Positions 7,417 through 12,596 of a DNA stretch of 23,182 bases are shown piece after piece. Both the position numbers and the translations under genes were made by a program. Location of the stretch: positions 1 to 23,182 of the IMG/VR virus record IMGVR_UViG_3300047557_001211; one strand, 5' to 3'. Numbering within the stretch: the first letter of the stretch is position 1; the number at the start of each line of letters is the position of its first letter. The DNA is from a virus. The notes beneath the pieces were generated by a model. The model was not told the origin of the DNA, searched no databases, and saw only the letters and a list, made by a program, of their open reading frames with translations.

Positions 7417-7490
7417 TGGAGCGGACGACGGGAATTGAACCCGCACCATTAGCTTGGAAGGCTAAAGCACTACCATTATGCAACATCCGC
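7417..7490 (-). tRNA. tRNA-Gly (anticodon TCC), CCA encoded
   Basis: Acceptor GCGGATG / CGTCCGC, anticodon stem TTAGC / GCTAA with loop CTTCCAA, T arm CGGG-TTCAATT-CCCG. Reads GGA. The sequence after the acceptor is TCCA, so this is the only tRNA in the cluster with CCA in the DNA. Confidence 0.93.
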
Positions 7491-7494
7491 CTAG

Positions 7495-7567
7495 CTGGTC
7501 TGGTAGGACTCGGACCTACGACCTAGGAGTTAACAGCTCCCCGCTCTGCCAACTGAGCTACAGACCA
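7495..7567 (-). tRNA. tRNA-Asn (anticodon GTT)
   Basis: Acceptor TGGTCTG / CAGACCA, anticodon stem GGGAG / CTCCT with loop CTGTTAA, T arm GTAGG-TCCGAGT-CCTAC. Reads AAC and AAU. First tRNA of the minus-strand cluster, about 9 bases after the -10 of its promoter. Confidence 0.93.
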
Positions 7568-7575
7568 ATGATTTT

Positions 7576-7604
7576 ATTCTACTAAATAGTGAAATTGCAG
7601 TCAA
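7576..7604 (-). promoter_or_regulatory. Promoter of the five-tRNA cluster
   Basis: On the minus strand TTGACT (7604-7599), a 17-base spacer and TAGAAT (7581-7576) lie just before tRNA-Asn. The predicted start falls within a few bases of the tRNA 5' end. Confidence 0.8.
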
Positions 7605-7662
7605 TAAGTGCCGAAAATTGCGGCGGCGGACTAGAAGAGATCCTACCCCAATATACCCTATA

Positions 7663-7782
7663 TTACACCTTTACCATATGCACACAATCAGAACACAAAT
7701 AATATAATATACCTTGATGATCTATCTTAGATGTATATGATATATTCTTTCTGCAAAGAGTGCAAAGAGGATAGGTTTCCAT
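7663..7782 (-). CDS. 39-aa CxxC/CxxC zinc-ribbon-like microprotein
   Basis: The ATG at 7782 follows immediately after the TAA stop of the HNH gene (TAAATG), so it is probably made by re-initiation. The product begins METYPLCTLCRKN and ends YYLCSDCVHMVKV. Two CxxC pairs (LCTLC and LCSDC) about 24 residues apart would bind one zinc ion as a minimal zinc ribbon. It is too short to be an enzyme. It may be an accessory to the HNH protein or a DNA- or RNA-binding peptide; neither is shown. Confidence 0.65.
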   Translation of the reverse strand: METYPLCTLCRKNISYTSKIDHQGILYYLCSDCVHMVKV

Positions 7783-8073
7783 TTATCCCGCCCTTTTTTC
7801 TTTAATTGATTTTCTCATATGAGTTCTTGCCCTATGACAATTTGAACAGACTACTTCGCATTTGGCGATTTCTTCATCTATCTTCTTCTTAGATAATGTA
7901 GGGACAAGTTCCATTACATTTTTTTGCTTCTTCCCCCGAACATGATCAAAATCCATGACATAATAGGGGTACTGTATCTTGCAATCAGCGCAAGGATGTC
8001 TTTCTTTGTATTCTCTAATATAATTATAGAGATGCGCTTTTTGCTTAGCTACAGAGACTTTCTCAGTCTTCAT
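7783..8073 (-). CDS. HNH endonuclease family protein
   Basis: The 96-aa product starts at the ATG at 8073. A TTG at 8094 would add 7 residues but lies at the -10-like TATACT (8090-8085, preceded by TGC). The HNH core is PCADC, then DFDHVRGKKQKNV with the first catalytic His, then CEVVCSNCHRARTH; CADC and CSNC are the zinc pairs. The family nicks or cuts DNA and in phages occurs as homing nucleases or packaging helpers. It is not near terminase genes here, so a free-standing homing type is more likely. The start has little leader and no ribosome site. Confidence 0.88.
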   Translation of the reverse strand: MKTEKVSVAKQKAHLYNYIREYKERHPCADCKIQYPYYVMDFDHVRGKKQKNVMELVPTLSKKKIDEEIAKCEVVCSNCHRARTHMRKSIKEKRAG

Positions 8074-8166
8074 ACTATGATCAAAGTATAGCAAGAAGAA
8101 TTTTCTAAGTTTCCCGCCGAATTTAATTTTTATTTAATTTTAGTCGTTTATAAATATTCTAGTTGA

Positions 8167-8343
8167 CTACTTTTGTCCATTATATAATGTAATTGAATCC
8201 ATAAGATTAACATGTCTTGCTGTTACATATCCACCATTTTTGTCTAATTGGTCTCTTGCAGATTCTTCATCTTCCGCCAAGATCTGAATGACCATATTGA
8301 CTTCATAGGTGAAGCATGATGTTTCTTCTAATTTGTCTGGCAT
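8167..8343 (-). CDS. Hypothetical small acidic protein
   Basis: The protein has 58 aa, MPDKLEETSCFTYEVNM at the start and LMDSITLYNGQK at the end. AAGGAA overlaps the stop of the upstream HNH gene and lies 6 bases before the ATG, giving a tight operon link. The pattern EVNMVIQILAEDEESARDQLDKNGG resembles short phage proteins with a beta strand followed by an EEEArxxL helix (a beta-alpha element often annotated as hypothetical). Function unknown. Confidence 0.72.
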   Translation of the reverse strand: MPDKLEETSCFTYEVNMVIQILAEDEESARDQLDKNGGYVTARHVNLMDSITLYNGQK

Positions 8344-8351
8344 ATTATTCC

Positions 8352-8654
8352 TTAATTTACTTTATATAAATGATCTTTATTTATATATGTTTTTAGCCTA
8401 TGGCAATTTGCACAAAGAGTTTGAAGATTAGTGATATCGTTGTTTTTATGATCCCCGTCAATATGATCAATATCTAGTTGAACTTTACTTATAGCTGCAA
8501 AACCACACAGCTCACAATAATCTTTTTTTAAGTAATTTCTAGACTTATTATTCTTGCATGTATGGCAATATCTATGATATATTTGCCTACCATTATATTT
8601 ACCCGCCGATGTTTGCTTATTTCCACAAGCACACATTCCTTGTTTATATCTCAT
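8352..8654 (-). CDS. HNH endonuclease with extra N-terminal zinc finger
   Basis: The 100-aa protein has two zinc modules. The first uses CACG near 8-11 and CHTC near 30-33. The second is the HNH domain: YCELCGF, then LDIDHIDGDHKNNDITNLQTLCANCHRLKT, with the first His of the motif in DIDHIDGD, the Asn in NLQTL and CANC/H at the end. This is the textbook homing-type HNH pattern. It starts the minus-strand operon with the 58-aa, 96-aa and 39-aa genes. A TATAAT (8679-8674) lies 20 bases upstream. Confidence 0.92.
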   Translation of the reverse strand: MRYKQGMCACGNKQTSAGKYNGRQIYHRYCHTCKNNKSRNYLKKDYCELCGFAAISKVQLDIDHIDGDHKNNDITNLQTLCANCHRLKTYINKDHLYKVN

Positions 8655-8809
8655 ATATCCTATATCTTTATATATTATATCTGGGGATTTAGATCTTTTA
8701 GGAAATGCCCCCTTTATCCCCCATTGGAAAAATCACCAACTTGGGATAAAGAGAAGCTTACATCTGGTACATTTGAGTCCACAGTGTAACGCCCCCACAA
8801 ACCACGATA

Positions 8810-8839
8810 AGTATAACATGGAAAAATTTGTCAGGTCAA
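8810..8839 (-). promoter_or_regulatory. Leftward promoter toward the HNH operon
   Basis: On the minus strand TTGACC (8839-8834), 18 bases, then TATACT (8815-8810) preceded by TGT. The transcript would have a leader of about 150 nt before the HNH ATG at 8654. Confidence 0.65.
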
Positions 8840-9045
8840 TAGCTTATAAAATATTTTCTAGTCAACTACAATTTAGGATTTATAAAATGTTAATATAGAT
8901 TTTATTTGTATGATGCGCTATATATTTAGAATCGGACATTTAGGATAGTCCGCCCATATCGGACACCAAATCAATCCATTTGTGATATTTATCACACGAT
9001 CCATTTGCCCATTTGTAACATATGTCCGAATTGTCCTCTTGATGT

Positions 9046-9067
9046 TGTCGGTGGGGTCGTGTAAGGT
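9046..9067 (+). promoter_or_regulatory. TGTCGG-N10-TAAGGT promoter module 1
   Basis: TGTCGG 9046-9051, 10 bases, TAAGGT 9062-9067. TTGATG at 9039-9044 could serve as -35 with a 17-base spacer. Drives the gene at 9099, with leader AACAAGAAAGAAGG. Confidence 0.6.
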
Positions 9068-9098
9068 TATAGACATGAACAAGAAAGAAGGTGCCAAT

Positions 9099-9314
9099 AT
9101 GGCAATCAAGACATTGACCAAATACGACATGATAAAGGTTGGAGACCTTATCTCATTCCCCTCATCCATGAATCTAATCAAGAGTGGCGTGATAGTCCGA
9201 ATCAAGGGACTCAATGGACACGCTAAGGAAATATGGACAGAGAATGGCGGTAGATTCATCGCCTCCCGACATGCTCAGAATAAGTTTGATGTGTATCGTG
9301 AGCGGCGTGACTAA
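9099..9314 (+). CDS. Hypothetical early protein
   Basis: The 71-aa product (MAIKTLTKYDMIKVGDLISF...) uses the ATG at 9099 with GAAGG 7 bases upstream. The ATG at 9075 in the same frame (MNKKEGAN...) lies 7 bases after the -10 and could be a leaderless alternative. The sequence GDLISFPSSMNLIKSGVIVRIKG followed by GRFIASRHAQNKFDVY suggests a small beta-barrel (SH3- or KOW-like). I do not recognise a family. It is the first gene of the rightward region. Confidence 0.7.
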   Translation: MAIKTLTKYDMIKVGDLISFPSSMNLIKSGVIVRIKGLNGHAKEIWTENGGRFIASRHAQNKFDVYRERRD

Positions 9315-9339
9315 CATCACACCGCCAGCCCTTGACCGA

Positions 9340-9361
9340 TGTCGTAGGGCTATGCTAAGGT
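9340..9361 (+). promoter_or_regulatory. TGTCGT-N10-TAAGGT promoter module 2
   Basis: TGTCGT 9340-9345 and TAAGGT 9356-9361, with TTGACC (9332-9337) 18 bases before the -10. The leader AACGAAAGGAA (9370-9380) follows. Confidence 0.6.
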
Positions 9362-9386
9362 TTGACCATAACGAAAGGAACAGCAA

Positions 9387-9512
9387 ATGAAGAATGAGAA
9401 TACAATATACGCAACAGATGAGATTTGTGAAGAGCAACTATGCGACGGCTACGGATGTGCGCCTTGCTCAATAGAGTTTGACGGATATTTCACACCTACT
9501 TACAGAATCTAA
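9387..9512 (+). CDS. 41-aa cysteine-rich acidic microprotein
   Basis: The start ATG is preceded by AACGAAAGGAACAGCAA. The peptide has four cysteines (EICEEQLCDGYGCAPCSIEF) that could bind zinc or an iron-sulfur centre. Its stop TAA overlaps the AACGAAAGG leader of the next gene, so the genes are packed head to tail. Function unknown. Confidence 0.65.
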   Translation: MKNENTIYATDEICEEQLCDGYGCAPCSIEFDGYFTPTYRI

Positions 9513-9527
9513 CGAAAGGAATAGAAG

Positions 9528-9611
9528 ATGAAAGAAGATTTGGTATCGGGTGCGATGGGCGTTATTATTGTCCTCGCCTTGATGTATATTGTTAGCATTG
9601 TAATCAACTAG
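9528..9611 (+). CDS. 27-aa single-pass membrane microprotein
   Basis: The start follows AACGAAAGGAATAGAAG. After a short polar head (MKEDLVSGA) the peptide is one hydrophobic helix (MGVIIVLALMYIVSIVIN). It would insert in the host membrane. Too short for family recognition, but the conserved leader supports translation. The next leader (GAAAAGGAA) begins at its stop. Confidence 0.6.
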   Translation: MKEDLVSGAMGVIIVLALMYIVSIVIN

Positions 9612-9625
9612 AAAAGGAACAGAAA

Positions 9626-9778
9626 ATGAAAATCAAAGCCTCGCTATGGGATAGCACAAAAACACGGATTCTCGGTATTGAGAACTTCGCAAATACAAAA
9701 GAACTCCAAGACTTCATGAAGGAGTTACAAGTAGTAGAACCGAAAGCAAGTTATAGAGTAATGGAGGTTAGCAAGTAA
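9626..9778 (+). CDS. Hypothetical 50-aa protein
   Basis: The start is set by GAAAAGGAACAGAAA. The product MKIKASLWDSTKTRILGIEN... with TKELQDFMKELQVVEPKASY is a small beta-alpha-beta type peptide, otherwise unrecognised. It ends with GGAGG inside its last codons and a TAATG overlap with the next gene, so the two are coupled. Confidence 0.65.
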   Translation: MKIKASLWDSTKTRILGIENFANTKELQDFMKELQVVEPKASYRVMEVSK

Positions 9779-9924
9779 TGATGACGAAATGGGATACCAT
9801 CCAAGCGGATGTCGCAGATGCTTACATTCACCTTGACGAAATACAAGAAGAGGAAAGCGATTCCCTCTACTTTGAGGACTTAGAGAATGTAACACTAGAT
9901 GATTTGTTTGGAGAGTTGGCATAA
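9778..9924 (+). CDS. Hypothetical 48-aa acidic protein
   Basis: The start ATG overlaps the preceding TAA, with GGAGG 9 bases upstream inside the previous gene. The peptide is strongly acidic (HLDEIQEEESDSLYFEDLENVTLDDLFGELA) and likely helical; small acidic phage proteins often bind host DNA-binding or transcription factors, but that is only a possibility here. Confidence 0.65.
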   Translation: MMTKWDTIQADVADAYIHLDEIQEEESDSLYFEDLENVTLDDLFGELA

Positions 9925-9997
9925 ATAAATAAAATCACGGCGTGTCGCCTTGACAAAAAGGCGGGGCGCCCTTAACTGCTGTGGGGGCCATGTCCGT

Positions 9998-10029
9998 TTT
10001 ACGGCAATTGTAAAAAATGCCCTAAAAGT
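9998..10029 (+). repeat. 32-bp TTTACGAC element, copy A
   Basis: TTTACGGC, then AAAAAATGCCCTAAAAGT in the conserved phase. A GTGGGGGCC sequence lies 10-20 bases upstream, as in copy B. Confidence 0.75.
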
Positions 10030-10147
10030 CTGTCAAGTTTTAGATCGGCGTGTCGCAAACTATTTTTGTGATGTTGGTCTCATCAAAATGACTAATAAAA
10101 AAATATTTCGCAAATTGTCCGATTTATACGCATTTATAATTAGGTAA

Positions 10148-10169
10148 TGTCGGGGATGTGTGTTATACT
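10148..10169 (+). promoter_or_regulatory. TGTCGG-N10-TATACT promoter module 3
   Basis: TGTCGG 10148-10153 and TATACT 10164-10169, followed by CTCACCATAACGAAAGGA, the standard leader, before the ATG at 10194. Confidence 0.75.
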
Positions 10170-10193
10170 CTCACCATAACGAAAGGACAACTG

Positions 10194-10340
10194 ATGAATT
10201 ATCAACAACTGAAAGAGGCTCAAGATAAGCAACGAGCCAAAGAAATGGAAAGAATCAACACTCTCCTAGAGGCTTCATTCGCTAACCGTAAGCCTCGCCC
10301 TCTCAATGATGAATACGAATTAGGGCAGTTAGACCGATAG
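10194..10340 (+). CDS. Hypothetical 48-aa helical protein
   Basis: The start has AACGAAAGGACAACTG directly upstream; a longer frame from 10158 would begin inside the promoter. The product is charged and helical (NYQQLKEAQDKQRAKEMERINTLLEASF) with a short C-terminal tail NRKPRPLNDEYELGQLDR. It may be a coiled-coil partner protein. Function unknown. The next promoter module starts at the base after its stop. Confidence 0.7.
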   Translation: MNYQQLKEAQDKQRAKEMERINTLLEASFANRKPRPLNDEYELGQLDR

Positions 10341-10362
10341 TGTCGGTGGCTTGCTATATAAT
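10341..10362 (+). promoter_or_regulatory. TGTCGG-N10-TATAAT promoter module 4, long leader
   Basis: TGTCGG 10341-10346 and TATAAT 10357-10362. Unlike the other modules, about 85 bases separate it from the next start. This leader holds GGAGATGTTCT (10393-) pairing roughly with AGAATCTCC (to 10431), followed by CAACGAAAGG. Confidence 0.65.
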
Positions 10363-10451
10363 AACTGAATAACGGAAACAGAGGCAGTTTCGGAGATGTT
10401 CTCGCCTAATGTCCTAAGTAAGAATCTCCACCAACGAAAGGAAAAACTGAA

Positions 10452-10661
10452 ATGAAAACCTATACCGTAGAGAGTCTCCTAATTGGAAAGACTTATCAAC
10501 CTGAATCCACCGCCCGAAAAGATAGGGGTGGCGTAATCACTCACGCCGAGAAGCGTAGAAATGTCTGGTCTGGCAGAGAAGCGGAAGCCTATGCGATTCG
10601 CTTCACGAATCCCGACGGCTGGGATTCATGGGCTACCGTTGTCGTATCACTAGCCGATTAG
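10452..10661 (+). CDS. Hypothetical early protein, 69 aa
   Basis: The start follows CCAACGAAAGGAAAAACTGAA. The product MKTYTVESLLIGKTYQPE... carries RGGVITHAEKRRNVWSGREAEAYAIRFTNPDGWDSWATVVVSLAD. The GxTYQP and AIRFTNPDGWDSWATV pieces suggest a compact beta-rich domain. I do not recognise a family. Its end runs into promoter module 5. Confidence 0.75.
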   Translation: MKTYTVESLLIGKTYQPESTARKDRGGVITHAEKRRNVWSGREAEAYAIRFTNPDGWDSWATVVVSLAD

Positions 10662-10666
10662 GCTAG

Positions 10667-10688
10667 TGTCTGACCCTAATGCTATAAT
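10667..10688 (+). promoter_or_regulatory. TGTCTG-N10-TATAAT promoter module 5
   Basis: TGTCTG 10667-10672, TATAAT 10683-10688, then CTGACCCATAACGAAAGGAAAA. TCTGACCC is directly repeated on both sides of the -10. Confidence 0.7.
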
Positions 10689-10716
10689 CTGACCCATAAC
10701 GAAAGGAAAACTGAAA

Positions 10717-10860
10717 ATGAAAAACCTACTAATTTCATACATCGCCGATGTTGATAATGAGCAACAGGCACAGGCTCACCTGAACGCCTTGCTCTACATT
10801 CTTCCCGAACACTACAGAGATAAGTTTCTTCTTATTGATGTGTTAGAAGTGGAGATCTGA
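10717..10860 (+). CDS. Hypothetical 47-aa protein
   Basis: The start is set by AACGAAAGGAAAACTGAAA. The product MKNLLISYIADVDNEQQAQAHLNALLYILPEHYRDKFLLIDVLEVEI has a beta-alpha-beta pattern. Not recognised. It ends four bases before the ATG of the next small frame. Confidence 0.65.
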   Translation: MKNLLISYIADVDNEQQAQAHLNALLYILPEHYRDKFLLIDVLEVEI

Positions 10861-10863
10861 AAA

Positions 10864-10977
10864 ATGAATCTTGACCAATTCCGCCAATATGTCACCGAAC
10901 AACGCAAAGCGAGTCTCGCCGAAGCGTTGTCGGTGCTCACCGCTACAATGTCCGAAACACAACGAAAGGAAAACTAA
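10864..10977 (+). CDS. 37-aa frame that encloses a complete promoter module
   Basis: The frame begins ATG 4 bases after the previous stop with GGAG 10 bases upstream, and reads MNLDQFRQYVTEQRKASLAEALSVLTATMS... ending ETQRKEN. Its second half is the TGTCGG-N10-TACAAT module and the AACGAAAGGAAAACTAATG leader of the next gene, so those residues encode the control signals. The product could be a real helical microprotein with overlapping function, or a chance open frame. Confidence 0.5.
   Translation: MNLDQFRQYVTEQRKASLAEALSVLTATMSETQRKEN
10928..10949 (+). promoter_or_regulatory. TGTCGG-N10-TACAAT promoter module 6, inside a reading frame
   Basis: TGTCGG 10928-10933 and TACAAT 10944-10949, then AACGAAAGGAAAACTA before the ATG at 10977. 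Lies within the 37-aa frame. Confidence 0.65.
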
Positions 10978-11120
10978 TGGAGATGATTCAGACACTTTCA
11001 TATTCATGCGATACATGTAACGGAAAGGGTTATGTGTATTGGCGCAACCGCCACGAATATGATGTAGAAAAATGCGAATGCCGAGACGGCGACCTATTCA
11101 CGAACGGAGAAAACGACTAA
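10977..11120 (+). CDS. 47-aa DnaJ-type zinc-finger-like protein
   Basis: The start overlaps the previous stop (TAATG) and has AACGAAAGGAAAA upstream. SCDTCNGKGYVYW matches the CxxCxGxG repeat of DnaJ cysteine-rich domains, and KCECRDGDLF supplies the second cysteine pair. One zinc site is likely. Such single-repeat proteins are common in phages, with unknown partners. It overlaps the next gene by TAATG. Confidence 0.75.
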   Translation: MEMIQTLSYSCDTCNGKGYVYWRNRHEYDVEKCECRDGDLFTNGEND

Positions 11121-11311
11121 TGATGACGAGAAAAGACTATGTAGAGACGGCGAAGATTCTCAACTACATGAGCGACAAGATTCACCCTTCGCTATTCTCT
11201 AAAACTGTAAATGATTTCGCTCAAATGTTTGCGAAAGATAATCCGCGCTTTGATGTAAAGCGATTTCACGAAGCGAGTAATTATCGTGTTCCGCAACTTA
11301 GAACGAATTAG
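11120..11311 (+). CDS. Small phage protein of the NPRFD...RF type
   Basis: The 63-aa product begins MMTRKDYVETAKILNYMSDKI and ends with FAQMFAKDNPRFDVKRFHEASNY. This arrangement (MTRKDYxxxAxxL ... FAxxFAxDNPRFDxxRFxxA) is a widespread hypothetical protein of actinobacteriophages, recognised from memory. Its role is unknown. The start overlaps the preceding stop; a longer frame from 11072 lies wholly in the zinc-finger gene and is rejected. Confidence 0.82.
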   Translation: MMTRKDYVETAKILNYMSDKIHPSLFSKTVNDFAQMFAKDNPRFDVKRFHEASNYRVPQLRTN

Positions 11312-11418
11312 AAAAGTTATGGAAATCCGTCGCAGTAATGCGGCGGGTTTCGTAAAATCCAAAAAACAATATTCACGCAAGCGAAAACATAAAAATAAAA
11401 TTGACGAATAGCTGAAAA

Positions 11419-11447
11419 GCCCGCAAGAGCTGTGGGGGCCTTTTTTT
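11419..11447 (+). terminator. Probable terminator before repeat copy B
   Basis: GCCCGCA and TGTGGGGGC form an imperfect GC-rich hairpin (11419-11439) directly followed by seven T. The GCTGTGGGGGCC part is also present before copy A. Confidence 0.6.
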
Positions 11448-11448
11448 A

Positions 11449-11480
11449 TTTACGACACGCCGAAAAAATCCCGTAAAATT
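11449..11480 (+). repeat. 32-bp TTTACGAC element, copy B
   Basis: TTTACGAC with AAAAAATCCCGTAAAATT in phase. CGACACGCCG (11453-11462) is the exact inverse of CGGCGTGTCG found in the other boundary regions. Promoter module 7 follows 7 bases later. Confidence 0.8.
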
Positions 11481-11487
11481 TCGGGGA

Positions 11488-11509
11488 TGTCGGAGGCTTC
11501 TGCTATACT
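11488..11509 (+). promoter_or_regulatory. TGTCGG-N10-TATACT promoter module 7
   Basis: TGTCGG 11488-11493 and TATACT 11504-11509, then CTCGCCATAGCC and the leader AAATGAAAGGAAAACTA. Confidence 0.75.
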
Positions 11510-11538
11510 CTCGCCATAGCCAAATGAAAGGAAAACTA

Positions 11539-11691
11539 ATGATTTGCCAAATGTGTGAATATGACGAAAATGTAAGTCTGTCTATCAACACCGACACGCT
11601 ATGCGATACGCATTATTTCCAATGGGCGGATGAAAAATTAGCCTATGAATATGATATTGTTCGCAACTTTGATATGGATGTGTACGCATGA
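11539..11691 (+). CDS. 50-aa acidic protein with CxxC, partner of GP88
   Basis: The start has TGAAAGGAAAACTA upstream. MICQMCEYDENVSL has a CxxC pair, and LCDTHYFQWADEK a further Cys and His, so a zinc site of the C-x2-C...C-x2-H type is likely. The last codons overlap the GP88 start (ATGA), so the two are translated together and may act together. Confidence 0.72.
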   Translation: MICQMCEYDENVSLSINTDTLCDTHYFQWADEKLAYEYDIVRNFDMDVYA

Positions 11692-12407
11692 AACTAAAAC
11701 GCTCAAAAGATAGAAAGGTAACTAATGCTGTCTCGCCTAATGGAAAAACTCCAACAATCGCAAATACTTTTGGACTTCCTGCTGGTAAGTCTTTCAGTTG
11801 CCCTGGTGCTACTAGTATCTGTGAAAGTGTCTGCTATGCTGGCAAATTAGAAAAGATCTATAAAGGTGTTAGAGATGTTCTAATTCATAACTGGGATCTT
11901 CTACGCAATGAAGACCGAATGGGCATGTATTCTCTACTTTCCGACATGATTGCCGATTTCAAGGCCGATTGTGTCAAGCGCAATGCCGAGATGTTATTTC
12001 GTATCCACTGGGACGGCGATTTCTTCTCCGATGAATACGCACACGCATGGCGTCTAGTTATTGAAGAGCAACCCGATGTTAGATTCTGGGTGTATACACG
12101 TGTCCCCTCTGCTGTCGCTATCTTGAAAGATATTCCTAACCTGTCTTTATATTTCTCTACCGACGACGAGAATCGGGAGGTAGCGAAAGATCTACGCAAT
12201 GAACACGGTACACGTCTCGCATATTTGGGAAAGACATTCGCCGTAACCGAATCAGTCATGAAAGAATTGACTGGCAAGGTAGGCGCTAAGTGCCCTGAAA
12301 ATAATAAATCCATTCCGCTTATTTCTAGCAATGGGTCCGCATGCGTGTCATGTGGTCTCTGTGTATTTGGAAAAGCGGATATTAGATTCTCTGCGAGTAA
12401 AAAATAA
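11688..12407 (+). CDS. GP88-like phage protein with two cysteine clusters
   Basis: The 239-aa protein matches the GP88 family first described in mycobacteriophages (recognised from memory). Residues 25-50 carry NTFGLPAGKSFSCPGATSIC..VCYAG with C38, C45 and C49. The centre has RIHWDGDFFSDEYAHAW (105-121) and VRFWVYTRVP (131-140). The C-terminus has C202, C219, C222 and C225 (SACVSCGLCVFG), arranged like an iron-sulfur site. The alternating strand/helix pattern with an N-terminal cysteine triplet suggests a TIM-barrel metalloenzyme; activity is not known to me. The gene is coupled to the 50-aa CxxC gene upstream and overlaps a membrane microprotein downstream by TAATG. Confidence 0.85.
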   Translation: MKLKRSKDRKVTNAVSPNGKTPTIANTFGLPAGKSFSCPGATSICESVCYAGKLEKIYKGVRDVLIHNWDLLRNEDRMGMYSLLSDMIADFKADCVKRNAEMLFRIHWDGDFFSDEYAHAWRLVIEEQPDVRFWVYTRVPSAVAILKDIPNLSLYFSTDDENREVAKDLRNEHGTRLAYLGKTFAVTESVMKELTGKVGAKCPENNKSIPLISSNGSACVSCGLCVFGKADIRFSASKK

Positions 12408-12505
12408 TGGCAAATACTCTGGGACAAATATTTGGCGGGATCTTATTTCTAGTAATGTTCTCGCCACTGTTTCTTGCAATCTATTTCTTGACAAAAATGA
12501 AATAG
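12407..12505 (+). CDS. 32-aa single-pass membrane microprotein
   Basis: The ATG overlaps the GP88 stop (TAATG). The peptide MANTLGQIFGGILFLVMFSPLFLAIYFLTKMK is one hydrophobic helix with a basic end, so it should sit in the membrane with the C-terminus inside. The gene's stop is part of the terminator stem that follows. Function unknown. Confidence 0.65.
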   Translation: MANTLGQIFGGILFLVMFSPLFLAIYFLTKMK

Positions 12506-12538
12506 GCCCCGCAGGCCCGCAATTAATGCGGGGGCCCC
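12505..12538 (+). terminator. GC-rich hairpin after the GP88 operon
   Basis: GGCCCCGCA (12505-12513) can pair with TGCGGGGGCC (12527-12536), and CCCGCA (12516-12521) competes for TGCGGG. There is no U-run, so termination may be weak or factor-dependent. Confidence 0.5.
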
Positions 12539-12544
12539 GTGTGA

Positions 12545-12576
12545 TTTACGACACATCTGAAAAATGCCCTGAAATT
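12545..12576 (+). repeat. 32-bp TTTACGAC element, copy C
   Basis: TTTACGAC with GAAAAATGCCCTGAAATT in phase. CGGCGTGTCGC follows at 12579-12589, then promoter module 8. Confidence 0.8.
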
Positions 12577-12596
12577 CTCGGCGTGTCGCAGGGCAT

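Larger units (their letters stand above)
8655..9098. promoter_or_regulatory. Divergent control region between minus-strand HNH operon and plus-strand early genes
   Basis: I see no gene in these 444 bases. The region holds a minus promoter (8839-8810), a TATAAT close to the HNH gene, a CTAGTCAACTA near-palindrome (8858-8868), and a cluster of TCGGACA sites: 8932-8938, 8959-8965, a partial AGTCCG at 8947-8952 and an inverted TGTCCGA at 9023-9029. The first TGTCGG promoter follows at 9046. The cluster looks like operators for a regulator controlling both arms. Confidence 0.55.
9925..10193 (+). other. Intergenic boundary region without gene
   Basis: No convincing gene. It holds a hairpin CGCCTT / AAGGCG near 9945-9962, a GGGCGCCC palindrome, two copies of the 11-mer CGGCGTGTCGC (9938-9948 and 10046-10056), copy A of the 32-bp TTTACGAC element and promoter module 3. 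A 65-codon frame across it (9950-10147) has no ribosome site and overlaps all of these, so I do not call it. Confidence 0.7.

Noticed and set aside
7194-7567. 80-aa frame across the tRNA cluster (minus).
   Set aside because: The bases are fully explained by five tRNAs.
9950-9962. TTGACA within CGCCTTGACAAAAAGGCG as a -35.
   Set aside because: It is in the loop of a hairpin and has no -10 at the right distance.
9950-10147. 65-codon plus-strand frame starting ATGACAAAAAGGCGG.
   Set aside because: No ribosome site; it covers a hairpin, repeat copy A and the start of promoter module 3, and its codons look like intergenic DNA.
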